From Telluria mixta (GTDB taxonomy: Bacteria; Pseudomonadota; Gammaproteobacteria; Burkholderiales; Burkholderiaceae_D): 64,000 bases of DNA. Under the pieces are notes generated by a model, which was given only the letters and a program-made list of their open reading frames with translations, had not been told where the DNA came from and did no database searches. Position numbers and translations under genes: made by a program. Each line of letters opens with the position of its first letter. Position 1 is the stretch's first letter. Below are positions 1 through 9,481 of this stretch, piece by piece. The stretch lies in NCBI RefSeq assembly GCF_029223865.1, contig NZ_CP119520.1, positions 682,001 to 746,000 on the forward strand. The letters run 5' to 3'.

Positions 1-345
<345 letters not shown>

Positions 346-359
346 GCAAATGCCGTCGA

Positions 360-1681
360 TTAAGGGCGAATGGTTTTGTAGATCATCGGCTGCGCAGCCG
401 GCTGTTCCGAAGCGATGCGGTACGCCGCCTGCACTTCCCGCACGGCACGTTCCGCGGCGTCCTGCGTACGCGCGTGGACGAGCGCCAGCGGCTGGCCCGC
501 GTCCAGCTTCGTGCCCAGCTCGACGAGGTCCGTGAGGCCGACGGCGAAGTCGATCGGGTCCTGCGGACGGATGCGACCGCCGCCCAGGCCGACGACGGCC
601 AGGCCCAGGCCGCGGCAATCCGTCGCGTACGCATAACCCGATTCCAGTGCCGGTACGGGTACGACGATCGGTGCCTTGACAAGGTGCGCGTCCGGATTGT
701 CCATCAGGTCGGCCGGACCGCCCAGTGCCTTGACCATGCGCGCGAACCGCTCGGCCGCTTCGCCCGAATCCAGCGCATGCTGCAGTTTTGCGCGCGCTGC
801 CTCGTCGGTGGCTGCGAGGCCGGAGATGACGAGCATCTCGGCGCACAGCGCCATCGTCACTTCGTGCAGGCGTGCCGGGCGCGATTTACCCGTCAGGTAG
901 TCGATCGCCACGCGCACCTCGACGGCATTGCCGGCCGCCGGGCACAGCGACTCGTTCATGCCGGTAAGGATCGCCGACGTGCGCGTGCCCGCGCCGTTGC
1001 CGACGTGGACGATGGACTCCGCCAGCTCGACGGATTTTTCATACGTCGGCATGAACGCGCCGCTGCCGGCCTTGACGTCCATGACGAGGGCATCCAGGCC
1101 CGCCGCCAGCTTCTTCGACAGGATCGAGCCCGTGATCATGGCGACGGATTCCACGGTCGCCGTCGTGTCGCGGATGCTGTAGAAACGCTTGTCGGCCGGC
1201 GCCAGCTGCGCGGTCTGGCCGATGATGGCGACGCCGATGTCCTTGACGACCTTGCGGAACAGTTCCGGATCCGGCACGGTGCAATAGCCGGGAATCGAAT
1301 CGAATTTATCGAGCGTACCGCCCGTGTGGCCCAGGCCGCGGCCGGAGATCATCGGCACGAAGCCGCCGCATGCGGCGATCATCGGGCCGAGCATCAGCGA
1401 CACGACGTCGCCGACGCCACCCGTCGAGTGCTTGTCGACCACGGGGCCGGGCAGGTTCAGCGACTTCCACTCCATGACCTGGCCGGAATCGCGCATCGCG
1501 AGCGTGAACGCGACGCGCTCGTCCATCGTCATGTCGTTGAAGTAGACGGCCATCGCGAGTGCGGCGATCTGGCCTTCGGTGACGCTGCCGTCCGGAATGC
1601 CGCGCACGAAGAAGCGGATCTCTTCTGCGCTCAGGGTGCCGCCATCGCGTTTTTTACGGACGATTTCTTGGGGAGGAACAT
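360..1681 (-). CDS. deoA: Thymidine phosphorylase, with an apparent 1-base frameshift near the start
   Basis: Phosphorolysis of thymidine/deoxyuridine to base plus 2-deoxyribose-1-phosphate in the cytoplasm. The main frame (from 1607 down, 415 residues) has the pyrimidine phosphorylase hallmarks [23 protein letters not shown] and [10 protein letters not shown]. The family start MFLPQEI..RKKRDG is present but split: ATG at 1681 reads MFLP, while [22 protein letters not shown] follows in the frame of the body. One extra C in the C4 run at 1670-1673 would join them and give 440 residues, the E. coli DeoA length. As written, an ATG start hits a stop after about 15 codons, and translation of the body would need an internal GTG at 1607, which loses the N-terminal helices. 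It lies downstream of the ALDH gene in the deo operon. Either a sequencing error or a recent lesion. Confidence 0.9.
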
Positions 1682-1713
1682 AGGTTTATCCCGTTTTGGA
1701 TACTGTCTTCAAA

Positions 1714-1795
1714 ACGTCGTTCCCGCGCAGGCGGGAACCCAATTACGCTTGCACAGCGCTAAAAACTTGGATTCCCGCCTGCGCGGGAATGACGG
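1714..1795. repeat. Intergenic inverted-repeat element, copy 2
   Basis: The clearest copy. GTTCCCGCGCAGGCGGGAAC (1719-1738) and ATTCCCGCCTGCGCGGGAAT (about 1771-1790) are each perfect or near-perfect palindromes. They are separated by about 32 bases containing ACGCTTGCACAGCGCT, and the two palindromes are also near-complements of one another. It fills the gap between the ALDH gene and deoA within the operon. It is the same family as 258-345 and 36541-36636. Confidence 0.8.
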
Positions 1796-1811
1796 GTTTG
1801 GGTTCCGGGCC

Positions 1812-4190
1812 TTAAACGCCGTAGGGAATCCACACATTTTTTACTTGGCTCGCATGCTGCAGCACCGCACGCCCACCCGCCTGCTTCGCATCGAACCAGT
1901 CGCGCCCTTTCGCGCCGCCGGTCCACGTGCGCTTCAGCGATTCCGCCGACAGGCGCTCGACTTCCGCGCAGCCTTCCGCCGACCCGTCGTGGCGCCACAC
2001 GGCATCCACGTCGAAGTGCGATGCCAGGGTGCGCGCCAGTTCGTCGTGGCTGCCCGTGACGATGTTCAGCGCGCCGCCCGGCAGGTCGGACGTATCGAGC
2101 ACCTGGTACAGGTCCAGCGCGGACAGCGGATGCGCTTCCGACGGCACCGCGACGACGCGGTTGCCCAGCGCCAGCGCCGGCGCCACGAGCGAGATGAAGC
2201 CCAGCAGCGGGTTCTCGTTCGGGCACACGATGCCGATCACGCCCACCGGTTCGTTCAGCGCGACGGTGATGCCGTGCATCGGCGGCTGGTGCGCAAGGCC
2301 GTCGTACTTGTCGGCCCATGCGGCCCAGTAGAACAGGCGCTCGATCGATGCCTGCACTTCGCGTGCCGCATCTTTCGATCCGGTCTGCGCGGCGATGCGT
2401 GCCGTAAATTCGTCGGCGCGGATCGCCAGGTTCTCGGCGATGTAGTACAGCACCTGCGCGCGGTTGTGCGCGGTCGCCTTCGCCCAGCCGGACGCCTTGT
2501 GCGCGGCCTCGACGGCGTTGCGGATGTCCTTGCGGTTGCCCTCGCCCACGTCGGCCAGGAACTCGCCATTGGTGCCGTGGATCGCGCGGCTGTACGCGCC
2601 GTCAGGGCGCGCCTGCTTGCCGCCGATGTACAGCTTTGCCGTGCGGTCGACCGCGAACGGGCTGTCGCCGCCCGCCAGTTTCACTTTACCTTTTTCGGCG
2701 ACGATTGGTGCGGCCGGACGCGCATCTTCCGCCAGCGGCGTCAGGTATTCCGTCATGCCCTCCTTGCCGCCCTCACGGCCGAAGCCGGATTCCTTGTAGC
2801 CGCCGAAGCCGCATGCGGCATCGAACTGGTTCGCCGTGTTGATCCACACGACGCCGGCCTTGATCTGCGGGGCGACGTCCAGCGCGAGGCTGATCGATTC
2901 GCTCCACACGCAGGCCGCGAGGCCGTACACGGTGTTGTTCGCGAGCTGGACGGCTTCGCCCGGCGTGCGGAAGCTCGATGCGACGAGCACGGGGCCGAAG
3001 ATCTCGGTCTGCGCCACGGTGGCCGACGTCGACGCGCCCGTGATCAGGGTCGGCAGATACCACGAGCCGGCGACCGGCGTCTCGCCGGCAGGTTGCCAGA
3101 TCTCGCAGCCTTCGGCACGCGCGGCTTCCACGAGGCCGTGGATGCGCTGCTGCTGCACCGGGTCGACGAGGGCGCCGATGTCGTTCGATTTATCGAGCGG
3201 CGAACCGACGCGCAGGTTCTGCATGCGCGCCTTGACCTTCTCGATGAAGCGCGGGTACACGCTTTCCTGCACGAGCAGGCGCGAACCGGCGCAGCAGACC
3301 TGGCCCTGGTTGAACCAGATCGAGTCGACGAGGCCTTCGACGGCCGCATCCAGGTCGGCGTCGTCGAACACGATGAACGGCGACTTGCCGCCCAGTTCCA
3401 GCGACAGTTTTTTACCGGTACCGGCCGTGGCCTTGCGGATGATGCGGCCCACTTCCGTCGAGCCGGTGAACGCCAGCTTGTCGATGCCCGGGTGATTCAC
3501 GATCGCCTCGCCCACGCGGCCATCGCCCGTGACGATGTTGACGACACCCGCCGGCACGCCCGCCTGCTGGCAGATCTCGGCGAACAGCAAGGCGGTCAGC
3601 GACGTGTACTCGGCCGGCTTGAACACGACGGTGTTGCCGGCGGCGAGCGCCGGCGCGATTTTCCACGCCAGCATCAGCAGCGGGAAGTTCCACGGCACGA
3701 TCTGGCCGACGACACCGACGGCGCGGTAGTCCGCGAATTCTTCCGACTGCAGCTGGGCCCAGCCGGCGTGGTGATAGAAATGACGTGCGGCCAGCGGCAG
3801 GTCGGCGTCGCGCGTTTCGCGGATCGTCTTGCCATTGTCCAGCGTCTCGAGCACGGCGAACAGGCGCGCGTGCTTTTGCAGCAGGCGCGCCAGCGAATAC
3901 AGGACTTTTGCGCGGCCGTGGCCGCCGAGGGCGACCCAGCCCGGCTGCGCGCGGCGCGCGGCGTCCACGGCGCGGTCGATGTCGGCCTGGCTCGCCTGCG
4001 TCACCTGCGCCAGTTCGCTGCCGTCGGCCGGGTTGAACGACCCAAAGGTCTCGACCGCATCGGTCCAGTTACCGTCGACGAACAGGCCGAAACGGCGGCC
4101 ATGCGATTCCAGCCACGCTTGCGCTTCCTTGGTGCTCTCGGGTGCGGGGCCGTAATCCATAGTTTGCAGAATCTCTTTAATAGTGGGCAT
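1812..4190 (-). CDS. ALDH16-type double-module aldehyde dehydrogenase
   Basis: NAD(P)-dependent oxidation of an aldehyde to an acid, 792 residues in the cytoplasm. Residues about 35-480 form a complete ALDH domain: PWNFPLLM near 166, FTGSTEVGR near 241, general-base Glu265 in LELGGKSPF and nucleophile Cys299 in GQVCCAGSR. Residues about 505-790 form a second ALDH-like module (NEPVGVIGIVCPNENPLLG) with no equivalent catalytic Cys. That arrangement and length match the ALDH16 family. The start at 4190 (MPTIKEILQTMDYG) was chosen because it lies 12 bases after deoC. Position directly after deoC suggests it removes acetaldehyde made by DeoC; that substrate is an inference. Confidence 0.9.
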   Translation of the reverse strand: MPTIKEILQTMDYGPAPESTKEAQAWLESHGRRFGLFVDGNWTDAVETFGSFNPADGSELAQVTQASQADIDRAVDAARRAQPGWVALGGHGRAKVLYSLARLLQKHARLFAVLETLDNGKTIRETRDADLPLAARHFYHHAGWAQLQSEEFADYRAVGVVGQIVPWNFPLLMLAWKIAPALAAGNTVVFKPAEYTSLTALLFAEICQQAGVPAGVVNIVTGDGRVGEAIVNHPGIDKLAFTGSTEVGRIIRKATAGTGKKLSLELGGKSPFIVFDDADLDAAVEGLVDSIWFNQGQVCCAGSRLLVQESVYPRFIEKVKARMQNLRVGSPLDKSNDIGALVDPVQQQRIHGLVEAARAEGCEIWQPAGETPVAGSWYLPTLITGASTSATVAQTEIFGPVLVASSFRTPGEAVQLANNTVYGLAACVWSESISLALDVAPQIKAGVVWINTANQFDAACGFGGYKESGFGREGGKEGMTEYLTPLAEDARPAAPIVAEKGKVKLAGGDSPFAVDRTAKLYIGGKQARPDGAYSRAIHGTNGEFLADVGEGNRKDIRNAVEAAHKASGWAKATAHNRAQVLYYIAENLAIRADEFTARIAAQTGSKDAAREVQASIERLFYWAAWADKYDGLAHQPPMHGITVALNEPVGVIGIVCPNENPLLGFISLVAPALALGNRVVAVPSEAHPLSALDLYQVLDTSDLPGGALNIVTGSHDELARTLASHFDVDAVWRHDGSAEGCAEVERLSAESLKRTWTGGAKGRDWFDAKQAGGRAVLQHASQVKNVWIPYGV

Positions 4191-4201
4191 GACAGGTCCG
4201 A

Positions 4202-5158
4202 TCAAGGTTGCGCGTGACGATGGGCAGCGGAATAGCTGCCGGTGACGTAATGCTCGAGCTGGCGCTCGATGTCGGTCAGGAGGCTGGAGGCACCGATGCG
4301 GAACAGGCGCGGTTGCAGCCATTCGTTGCCCAGCTCTTCCTTCATCACGGTCAGGTATTGCAATGCGGTCTTGGCGGAGGACACACCCCCGGCCGGCTTG
4401 TAGCCGACCTTGTAGCCGGTGCGTTCATAGTACTCGCGGATCGCGCGTACCATCACCAGCGACACGGGAATGGTCGCGTTCACACCTTCCTTGCCGGTCG
4501 ATGTCTTGATGAAATCGGCGCCTGCCATCATGCAGACCCACGATGCTTTTGCTACGTTCTCTAACGTGACGAGATCGCCCGTCGCGAGGATCGCCTTCAC
4601 GTGCGCCTCGCCGCACGCCTGGCGGTACGCGACCATCTCGTCGTACAGCGCCTGCCAGTTGCCCGTCAGGACGTGCTGGCGCGTGATCACGATGTCGATC
4701 TCGGTGGCGCCGGCGGCCACGGACAGTTCGATCTCGCGGACCTTCGTTTCCATGCTCGAGAGGCCGGCCGGGAATGCGGTCGACACGGCCGCGATGGGCA
4801 GGCGGCCCTGCAGGATCTCGCCCGCCGGACGGATCATCTCGTGGTACACGCACACGGCGCCGGTCGTCAGCGAGTCCAGGCCCAGCGCCTGCATCAGGTC
4901 CGCGCGCAGCGGACGCATCGCCTTGCGGCACAGGCGCTCGACGCGGCCCGGGGTGTCGTCGCCGGACAAGGTCGTCAGGTCGATGCACTCGATGGCGCGG
5001 ATCAGCCACGCGGCCTGGTATTCCTTCTTGACCGTGCGGCGGTTCGCCAGGCTGGCGGCGCGGCGGTCGGCGGCGTTGCGGTTGACCTTCAGGTGGTTGA
5101 TCCAGCCCAGATCGAGGTCGATCGCGGTGTTACGTTTGAAATCGAGGTTCGGGCTCAT
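4202..5158 (-). CDS. deoC: Deoxyribose-phosphate aldolase
   Basis: Cleaves 2-deoxyribose-5-phosphate to acetaldehyde and glyceraldehyde-3-phosphate. The protein has 318 residues, the longer DeoC form with an N-terminal extension (MSPNLDFKRNTAIDLDLGWI). The Schiff-base lysine lies in GADFIKTSTGKEG, with the second active-site lysine in YKVGYKPAGGVSS and the strand motif EIDIVI upstream. The start ATG at 5158 overlaps the deoB stop (ATGA), indicating translational coupling. Acetaldehyde from this enzyme is the likely substrate of the ALDH encoded 12 bases downstream. Confidence 0.96.
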   Translation of the reverse strand: MSPNLDFKRNTAIDLDLGWINHLKVNRNAADRRAASLANRRTVKKEYQAAWLIRAIECIDLTTLSGDDTPGRVERLCRKAMRPLRADLMQALGLDSLTTGAVCVYHEMIRPAGEILQGRLPIAAVSTAFPAGLSSMETKVREIELSVAAGATEIDIVITRQHVLTGNWQALYDEMVAYRQACGEAHVKAILATGDLVTLENVAKASWVCMMAGADFIKTSTGKEGVNATIPVSLVMVRAIREYYERTGYKVGYKPAGGVSSAKTALQYLTVMKEELGNEWLQPRLFRIGASSLLTDIERQLEHYVTGSYSAAHRHAQP

Positions 5159-6348
5159 AGCAAAGCAGTTCCGTTGGCAGTAGGTTTGACGCCGAGGTGG
5201 TGCGCCAGGGTGGCGCCGATGTCGGAGAACGTGTCGGACACGGGCAGCTCGCGCGCGGGCGCGGCCGGGCCGAAGAACAGCATCGGGATGTGTTCGCGCG
5301 TGTGGTCGGAACCGGGCCACGTCGGGTCGCAGCCGTGGTCCGCCGTGACGACGACGAGGTCGCCCTCCTTCAGCTTGGCGATGAAGTCCGGCAGGCGCGC
5401 ATCCAGCTCGTGCAGCGCGTTCGAGTAGCCCGCAACGTCGCGGCGGTGACCGAAGTGCATGTCGAAGTCGACGAAGTTCACGAACGTGAGGGACTTGTCC
5501 GGCGCGGTGTCGGCCACTTCCAGCAGGCGGTCGAACAGCGCCATGTTGTCGGCGCCCTTGATGAGTTGCGTGACGCCCTGGCCGGCAAAGATGTCGCTGA
5601 TCTTGCCCAGCGCGATGACTTCGCCGCCGGCATCCTTCACGTGGTCCAGCAAGGTCGGCGCGACGGGCGGCACGGCGTAGTCGTGGCGGTTGCTCGTGCG
5701 CTTGTAGTTGCCGTTGCTGCCCGTGAACGGACGCGCGATCACGCGGCCGATGTTGTACGGCTTGACCAGTTCATACGCGGCTTCGCACACCTGGTACAGG
5801 CGCTCGAGGCCGAAGTGCTCTTCGTGGGCGGCGATCTGCATCACGGAGTCGGCCGACGTGTAGATGATCGGTTTGCCGGTTGCGACGTGCTCGTCGCCCA
5901 GTTCCGTGATGATGGTCGTGCCGGACGCGTGGCAGTTGCCCAGCCAGCCCGGCACGTTCGTGATCTCGGCCAGTTTATCCGTCAACTCTTGCGGAAACGT
6001 GGGCACCGTCTTCGGGAAGTAGCCCCAGTCGAACAGCACGGGCACGCCGGCGATTTCCCAGTGGCCGCTCTGCGTGTCCTTGCCGGTCGAACGCTCGCGC
6101 GCGACGCTCCAGGCGCCGGTGAAACCATCGCGTTTCTCGAAGCCCGCAGGCCATTCGCCGCTGGCTTTGTGCGCGGCGGCGCCGAGGCCGATCTGTTCCA
6201 GATTCGGCAGCGACATCGGCTTGCCCGCATCCGCGGCCCATTTCGCGATGTGGCCGAGGGTATTGGCGCCCGCGTCGCCGTATTTGTCGGCGTCGGGCAA
6301 GGCGCCCAGGCCGAAGGAGTCCAGCAGGAGGATGAATGCGCGTGACAT
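5155..6348 (-). CDS. deoB: Phosphopentomutase
   Basis: Interconverts (deoxy)ribose-1-phosphate and (deoxy)ribose-5-phosphate, linking the nucleoside phosphorylases to DeoC and the pentose phosphate pathway. It is a 397-residue alkaline-phosphatase-superfamily metalloenzyme. The metal-site segments are LLLDSFGLGALPDA at the N-terminus and VTADHGCDPT and GSDHTREHIP near the C-terminus. YTSADSVMQIAAHEE carries the catalytic region. It lies 29 bases after the purine nucleoside phosphorylase stop and overlaps the deoC start by four bases. Confidence 0.96.
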   Translation of the reverse strand: MSRAFILLLDSFGLGALPDADKYGDAGANTLGHIAKWAADAGKPMSLPNLEQIGLGAAAHKASGEWPAGFEKRDGFTGAWSVARERSTGKDTQSGHWEIAGVPVLFDWGYFPKTVPTFPQELTDKLAEITNVPGWLGNCHASGTTIITELGDEHVATGKPIIYTSADSVMQIAAHEEHFGLERLYQVCEAAYELVKPYNIGRVIARPFTGSNGNYKRTSNRHDYAVPPVAPTLLDHVKDAGGEVIALGKISDIFAGQGVTQLIKGADNMALFDRLLEVADTAPDKSLTFVNFVDFDMHFGHRRDVAGYSNALHELDARLPDFIAKLKEGDLVVVTADHGCDPTWPGSDHTREHIPMLFFGPAAPARELPVSDTFSDIGATLAHHLGVKPTANGTALL

Positions 6349-6377
6349 GTGATCCCTTCCTTATTCCCGTTCCGTTA

Positions 6378-7220
6378 TCAGGCGGTCTTGCCCAGACGTT
6401 CGATGAAGCCGTGGATCAGCGTGACCATATCCTTGGCCGCAACCGCAGCATACTTCAGCGTCTGCTCGTGCGACAGCGGGAACGGGGTCAGCCCCTCGGC
6501 CAGGTTCGTGATGGCGGACATGCCCGCGACCTTCAGGCCGCAATGACGGGCCGAGATCACTTCCGGCACGACCGACATGCCGACGACGTCCGCGCCCAGC
6601 GCCTTGAATGCGCGGATCTCGGCGGCCGTCTCGAAGTTCGGGCCCGGGCAGGCAAGGTACACGCCTTCGTTCACGGTAATGTTCTTTTCTGCCGCCGTGG
6701 CCTTGATCAGGTCGCGCATGTCGGCATCGTACGCATTGGCCATGCTGAAGAAGCGGGGGCCGAAGCGGTCGTCGTTCGGGCCGGCCATCGGGCTGCCCGG
6801 CAGCAGGTTGATGTGGTCCGTCAGCACGACGACGCTGCCCGCGTCCACTTCCGGACGCAGCGAGCCAGCGGCGTTCGTCACGAACAACAGTTCGCAGCCG
6901 ATCAGTTTAAACGTGCGCACGGCCGAGGTCATCACGGCCGGGCCGTAGCCTTCATAGAAGTGGCCGCGGCCTTTCATGCACACGACCGGCACGCCGGCCA
7001 AGGTTCCCAGTACCAGTTCGCCCGCGTGGCCATGCACGGTGCTGATCGGGAAGCCCGGCAGGTCGGCATAGCTGATCGAGACCGCATCCTCCATCTGTTC
7101 GGCCAGCACGCCGAGACCGGAACCGAGGATCAGGGCCACGCGCGGCGTGAAGCCCGGTTTGCGGGCGCGGATGACGTCGGCGGCTTCGAAGGGAGTGTTG
7201 CTGAAGGAGTGAGTAGTCAT
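6378..7220 (-). CDS. Purine nucleoside phosphorylase, trimeric PNP/XapA type
   Basis: Phosphorolysis of inosine, guanosine and probably their deoxy forms to the base plus (deoxy)ribose-1-phosphate. It has 280 residues. Phosphate- and substrate-site motifs are ALILGSGLG near residue 30, VHGHAGELVLG, MKGRGHFYEGY, TNAAGSLRPE and SVVPEVISARHCG, all of the low-molecular-mass trimeric PNP class (punA/xapA-like, not the hexameric DeoD). It is the first gene of the deo operon and diverges from the pseudouridine genes across 7221-7432. Inosine made by the exported adenosine deaminase at 35-36.5 kb would be a natural substrate. Confidence 0.93.
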   Translation of the reverse strand: MTTHSFSNTPFEAADVIRARKPGFTPRVALILGSGLGVLAEQMEDAVSISYADLPGFPISTVHGHAGELVLGTLAGVPVVCMKGRGHFYEGYGPAVMTSAVRTFKLIGCELLFVTNAAGSLRPEVDAGSVVVLTDHINLLPGSPMAGPNDDRFGPRFFSMANAYDADMRDLIKATAAEKNITVNEGVYLACPGPNFETAAEIRAFKALGADVVGMSVVPEVISARHCGLKVAGMSAITNLAEGLTPFPLSHEQTLKYAAVAAKDMVTLIHGFIERLGKTA

Positions 7221-7373
7221 TGTCGCGGTCTGGTCGAGGATGGGGCGGCGGATGCACCAAAATATGTCAACTATGCATGAACCCCGATTGTGTTGGCAAA
7301 TACCATTTTTCTGGGGTATTTATATCTTCACGCAATAAATTCACGCTAGACTGCAACGATGCATATGTCCGCG

Positions 7374-7402
7374 TTGACCTCATGCAAACATATGTTTAAG
7401 AT
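7374..7402 (+). promoter_or_regulatory. Candidate psuK promoter with palindromic operator between -35 and -10
   Basis: TTGACC (7374-7379), a 17-base spacer and TAAGAT (7397-7402) fit a sigma-70 promoter with transcription starting about 24 bases before the psuK GTG. The perfect 12-base palindrome AAACATATGTTT (7386-7397) sits inside the spacer, where a bound protein would block RNA polymerase. The kinase encoded just downstream carries its own N-terminal helix-turn-helix and is a candidate ligand-sensing repressor. The rest of the 212-base divergent spacer must also hold the deo promoter; TTGCCA with CATAGT 18 bases on (minus strand, about 7296-7267) is only a weak candidate. Confidence 0.5.
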
Positions 7403-7432
7403 GAAAAACAAAAGTTTAATCCATCCGTCATC

Positions 7433-8551
7433 GTGACAGAACCGTCGAAGAAACAACAGCTTTACGAGGCCATCCGCGCGAACCCTTTCATTTCGCAGCA
7501 GGAGCTCGCCAACCAGCTGGGGCTGTCGCGCTCCGCAGTCGCCGGCTATATTGCGGGCCTGATCCGCGAGCGCAAGCTGCTGGGGCGCGCCTACGTCCTG
7601 CCGGACCATCGTCCCGTCGTGTGCGTGGGCGCGGCGAACCTCGACCGGAAGCTGCGCTCGACGGATGCGATCGCCCTGCGCACGTCGAACCCGGCCAGCC
7701 AGAGCGAATCGTTCGGCGGCGTGGCACGCAACATCGCCGAGAACCTCGCCCGGCTGGGCACGACGGTCGCGCTGCTGACGGCGATCGGGGCCGATTCCTC
7801 CGGCGCCGCCCTGCTCGACCATGCGGACAGCCTCGGCATCGACGTGCGCGGCGCGCTGCGTCTCGATGGCTGCTGCAGCGGCACGTACACGGCGGTGCTG
7901 GACCGCGACGGCGAGATGGTCGTCGCGCTGGCCGACATGGCGCTTTATGACCGCATGGAGCCCGCCTTCGTCGACGCGCGCCAGGCCCAGCTCGCGGGCG
8001 CGGCCCTCGTCGTGGCCGACCTGAACCTGCCGCGCGACACCGTCGCCGCCCTCGCCCGGCAGGCCCGCCGCACGGACACGCCGCTCGTGCTCGTCGCCGT
8101 GTCCGAACCGAAGATGGCGCGCCTGCCCGACGACCTGTCCGGCGTGCGCCTGCTGATCCTCAACGCCGGCGAGCTGGCGGCCCGCGTCCAGCGTCCCCTG
8201 CCCGACGACGACGACGCACTCGCCGAAGCCATCCGCGAAGTCCGGGCGCAGGGCGCGCAAGACGTGATCGTCACGCGCGGCGCGCGCGGCGTCCTCGTCA
8301 CCGCGGGCGACGGCATCGTCGACCTGCCCGCGCTGCCTGTCGATGTCGTCGACGTGACAGGCGCGGGCGACGCGTTCGCCGCGGCCGTCTGCTGGTCGCT
8401 CGTGCAGGACGATGGGACCGAAGACCTCGTGCTCGCGTGCCGGCGCGGCCTGCATTTGTCGGCCCTCACGCTGGGCGTCCCCGAGACCGTGCACCCCGGC
8501 CTGGGGCCGGACAGCCTCGCCACCGAACATCCTCCGCTTTCACAGGACTGA
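7433..8551 (+). CDS. psuK: Pseudouridine kinase (PfkB family) with N-terminal helix-turn-helix
   Basis: Phosphorylates pseudouridine to pseudouridine 5'-phosphate for PsuG. It has 372 residues with a GTG start and little Shine-Dalgarno signal. Residues 1-60 form a winged-helix DNA-binding domain ([19 protein letters not shown]). Residues about 63-365 are a ribokinase/PfkB fold with [15 protein letters not shown] and the signature [13 protein letters not shown], whose Asp is the catalytic base. E. coli YeiI has a similar HTH-kinase layout. It overlaps nothing and precedes psuG by two bases. The fusion suggests the kinase also regulates its own transcription, perhaps through the palindrome at 7386-7397; that is inference. 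Confidence 0.9.
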   Translation: MTEPSKKQQLYEAIRANPFISQQELANQLGLSRSAVAGYIAGLIRERKLLGRAYVLPDHRPVVCVGAANLDRKLRSTDAIALRTSNPASQSESFGGVARNIAENLARLGTTVALLTAIGADSSGAALLDHADSLGIDVRGALRLDGCCSGTYTAVLDRDGEMVVALADMALYDRMEPAFVDARQAQLAGAALVVADLNLPRDTVAALARQARRTDTPLVLVAVSEPKMARLPDDLSGVRLLILNAGELAARVQRPLPDDDDALAEAIREVRAQGAQDVIVTRGARGVLVTAGDGIVDLPALPVDVVDVTGAGDAFAAAVCWSLVQDDGTEDLVLACRRGLHLSALTLGVPETVHPGLGPDSLATEHPPLSQD

Positions 8552-8553
8552 AC

Positions 8554-9474
8554 ATGCAAGCCTTCCTCCAGTTTTCCCCCGAAGTGCAGGCCGCGCGCGC
8601 GGCCGGCAAGCCCGTCGTCGCGCTCGAATCGACGATCATCTCGCACGGCATGCCGTACCCGCAGAACGTGCAGACGGCGCGCGAGGTCGAGCAGGTGATC
8701 CGCGATGCGGGCGCGATACCGGCCACCATCGCCCTCATCGACGGCCGCATCTGCGTAGGCCTGTCCGACGACCAGCTCGAACAACTGGGCAACGCGCAGG
8801 ATGCGCTGAAAGTGAGCCGGCGCGACCTCGCGTACGTGCTGGCCGAGAAGAAGCTGGGCGCGACGACGGTCGCCGCGACGATGATCTGCGCGGCGCTGGC
8901 CGGCATCGAAGTGTTCGTCACGGGCGGCATCGGCGGCGTGCACCGCGGCGCGGAAACGAGCTTCGACATCTCCGCCGACCTGCAGGAACTGGCGCGCACC
9001 AACGTCGCCGTCGTGTGCGCGGGCGTGAAATCCATCCTCGACATCGGCCTCACCCTGGAATACCTGGAAACGCACGGCGTGCCGGTAGTGAGCGTCGGCC
9101 AGCCCGGCTTCCCCGCGTTCTTCACGCGCGAATCGGGCTTCAACGCGGACTTCCAGCTCGACACGCCGGAGCAGCAGGCGCGCTTCATCCGCACCAAGTG
9201 GCAGCTGGGCTTGACGGGCGGCGTCATCGTCAGCAATCCGGTGCCGCCGGCATCCGCGATGAGGAACGAGGAGATCGACGGCATCATCGCGCAGGCGCTG
9301 CGCGAGGCCGGCGACCAGGGCGTGAAAGGCAAGGCCGTCACGCCGTTCCTGCTGGCTCGCATCAAGGACCTGACGGGCGGCAGGAGTCTTGCGACGAACA
9401 TCGCGCTGGTCAAACACAATGCCCTCGTGGGCGCCCGCCTCGCGGTGGCGCTGCACGCGGCGGCCCACGCTTGA
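8554..9474 (+). CDS. psuG: Pseudouridine-5'-phosphate glycosidase
   Basis: Cleaves the C-glycosidic bond of pseudouridine 5'-phosphate to uracil and ribose-5-phosphate. It has 306 residues, with a Mn-dependent lyase-like mechanism through a lysine Schiff base known for the family. It is recognised from [16 protein letters not shown] near residue 20, [38 protein letters not shown] and [19 protein letters not shown]. The start at 8554 is two bases after the psuK stop, so the two are co-transcribed and coupled. Together they salvage modified nucleosides from RNA turnover, consistent with the surrounding nucleoside genes. Confidence 0.96.
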   Translation: MQAFLQFSPEVQAARAAGKPVVALESTIISHGMPYPQNVQTAREVEQVIRDAGAIPATIALIDGRICVGLSDDQLEQLGNAQDALKVSRRDLAYVLAEKKLGATTVAATMICAALAGIEVFVTGGIGGVHRGAETSFDISADLQELARTNVAVVCAGVKSILDIGLTLEYLETHGVPVVSVGQPGFPAFFTRESGFNADFQLDTPEQQARFIRTKWQLGLTGGVIVSNPVPPASAMRNEEIDGIIAQALREAGDQGVKGKAVTPFLLARIKDLTGGRSLATNIALVKHNALVGARLAVALHAAAHA

Positions 9475-9481
9475 AACCATC

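Noticed and set aside
474..4217. 1247-codon open frame on the plus strand
   Set aside because: It lies opposite deoA and the ALDH gene, is rich in Arg/Ala/Asp with no domain pattern, and is explained by high GC at third codon positions of the real genes.
7221..7432. Purine riboswitch in the deo/psu spacer
   Set aside because: No P1-P2-P3 arrangement with the conserved junction could be found. The palindrome and promoter elements explain the region better.
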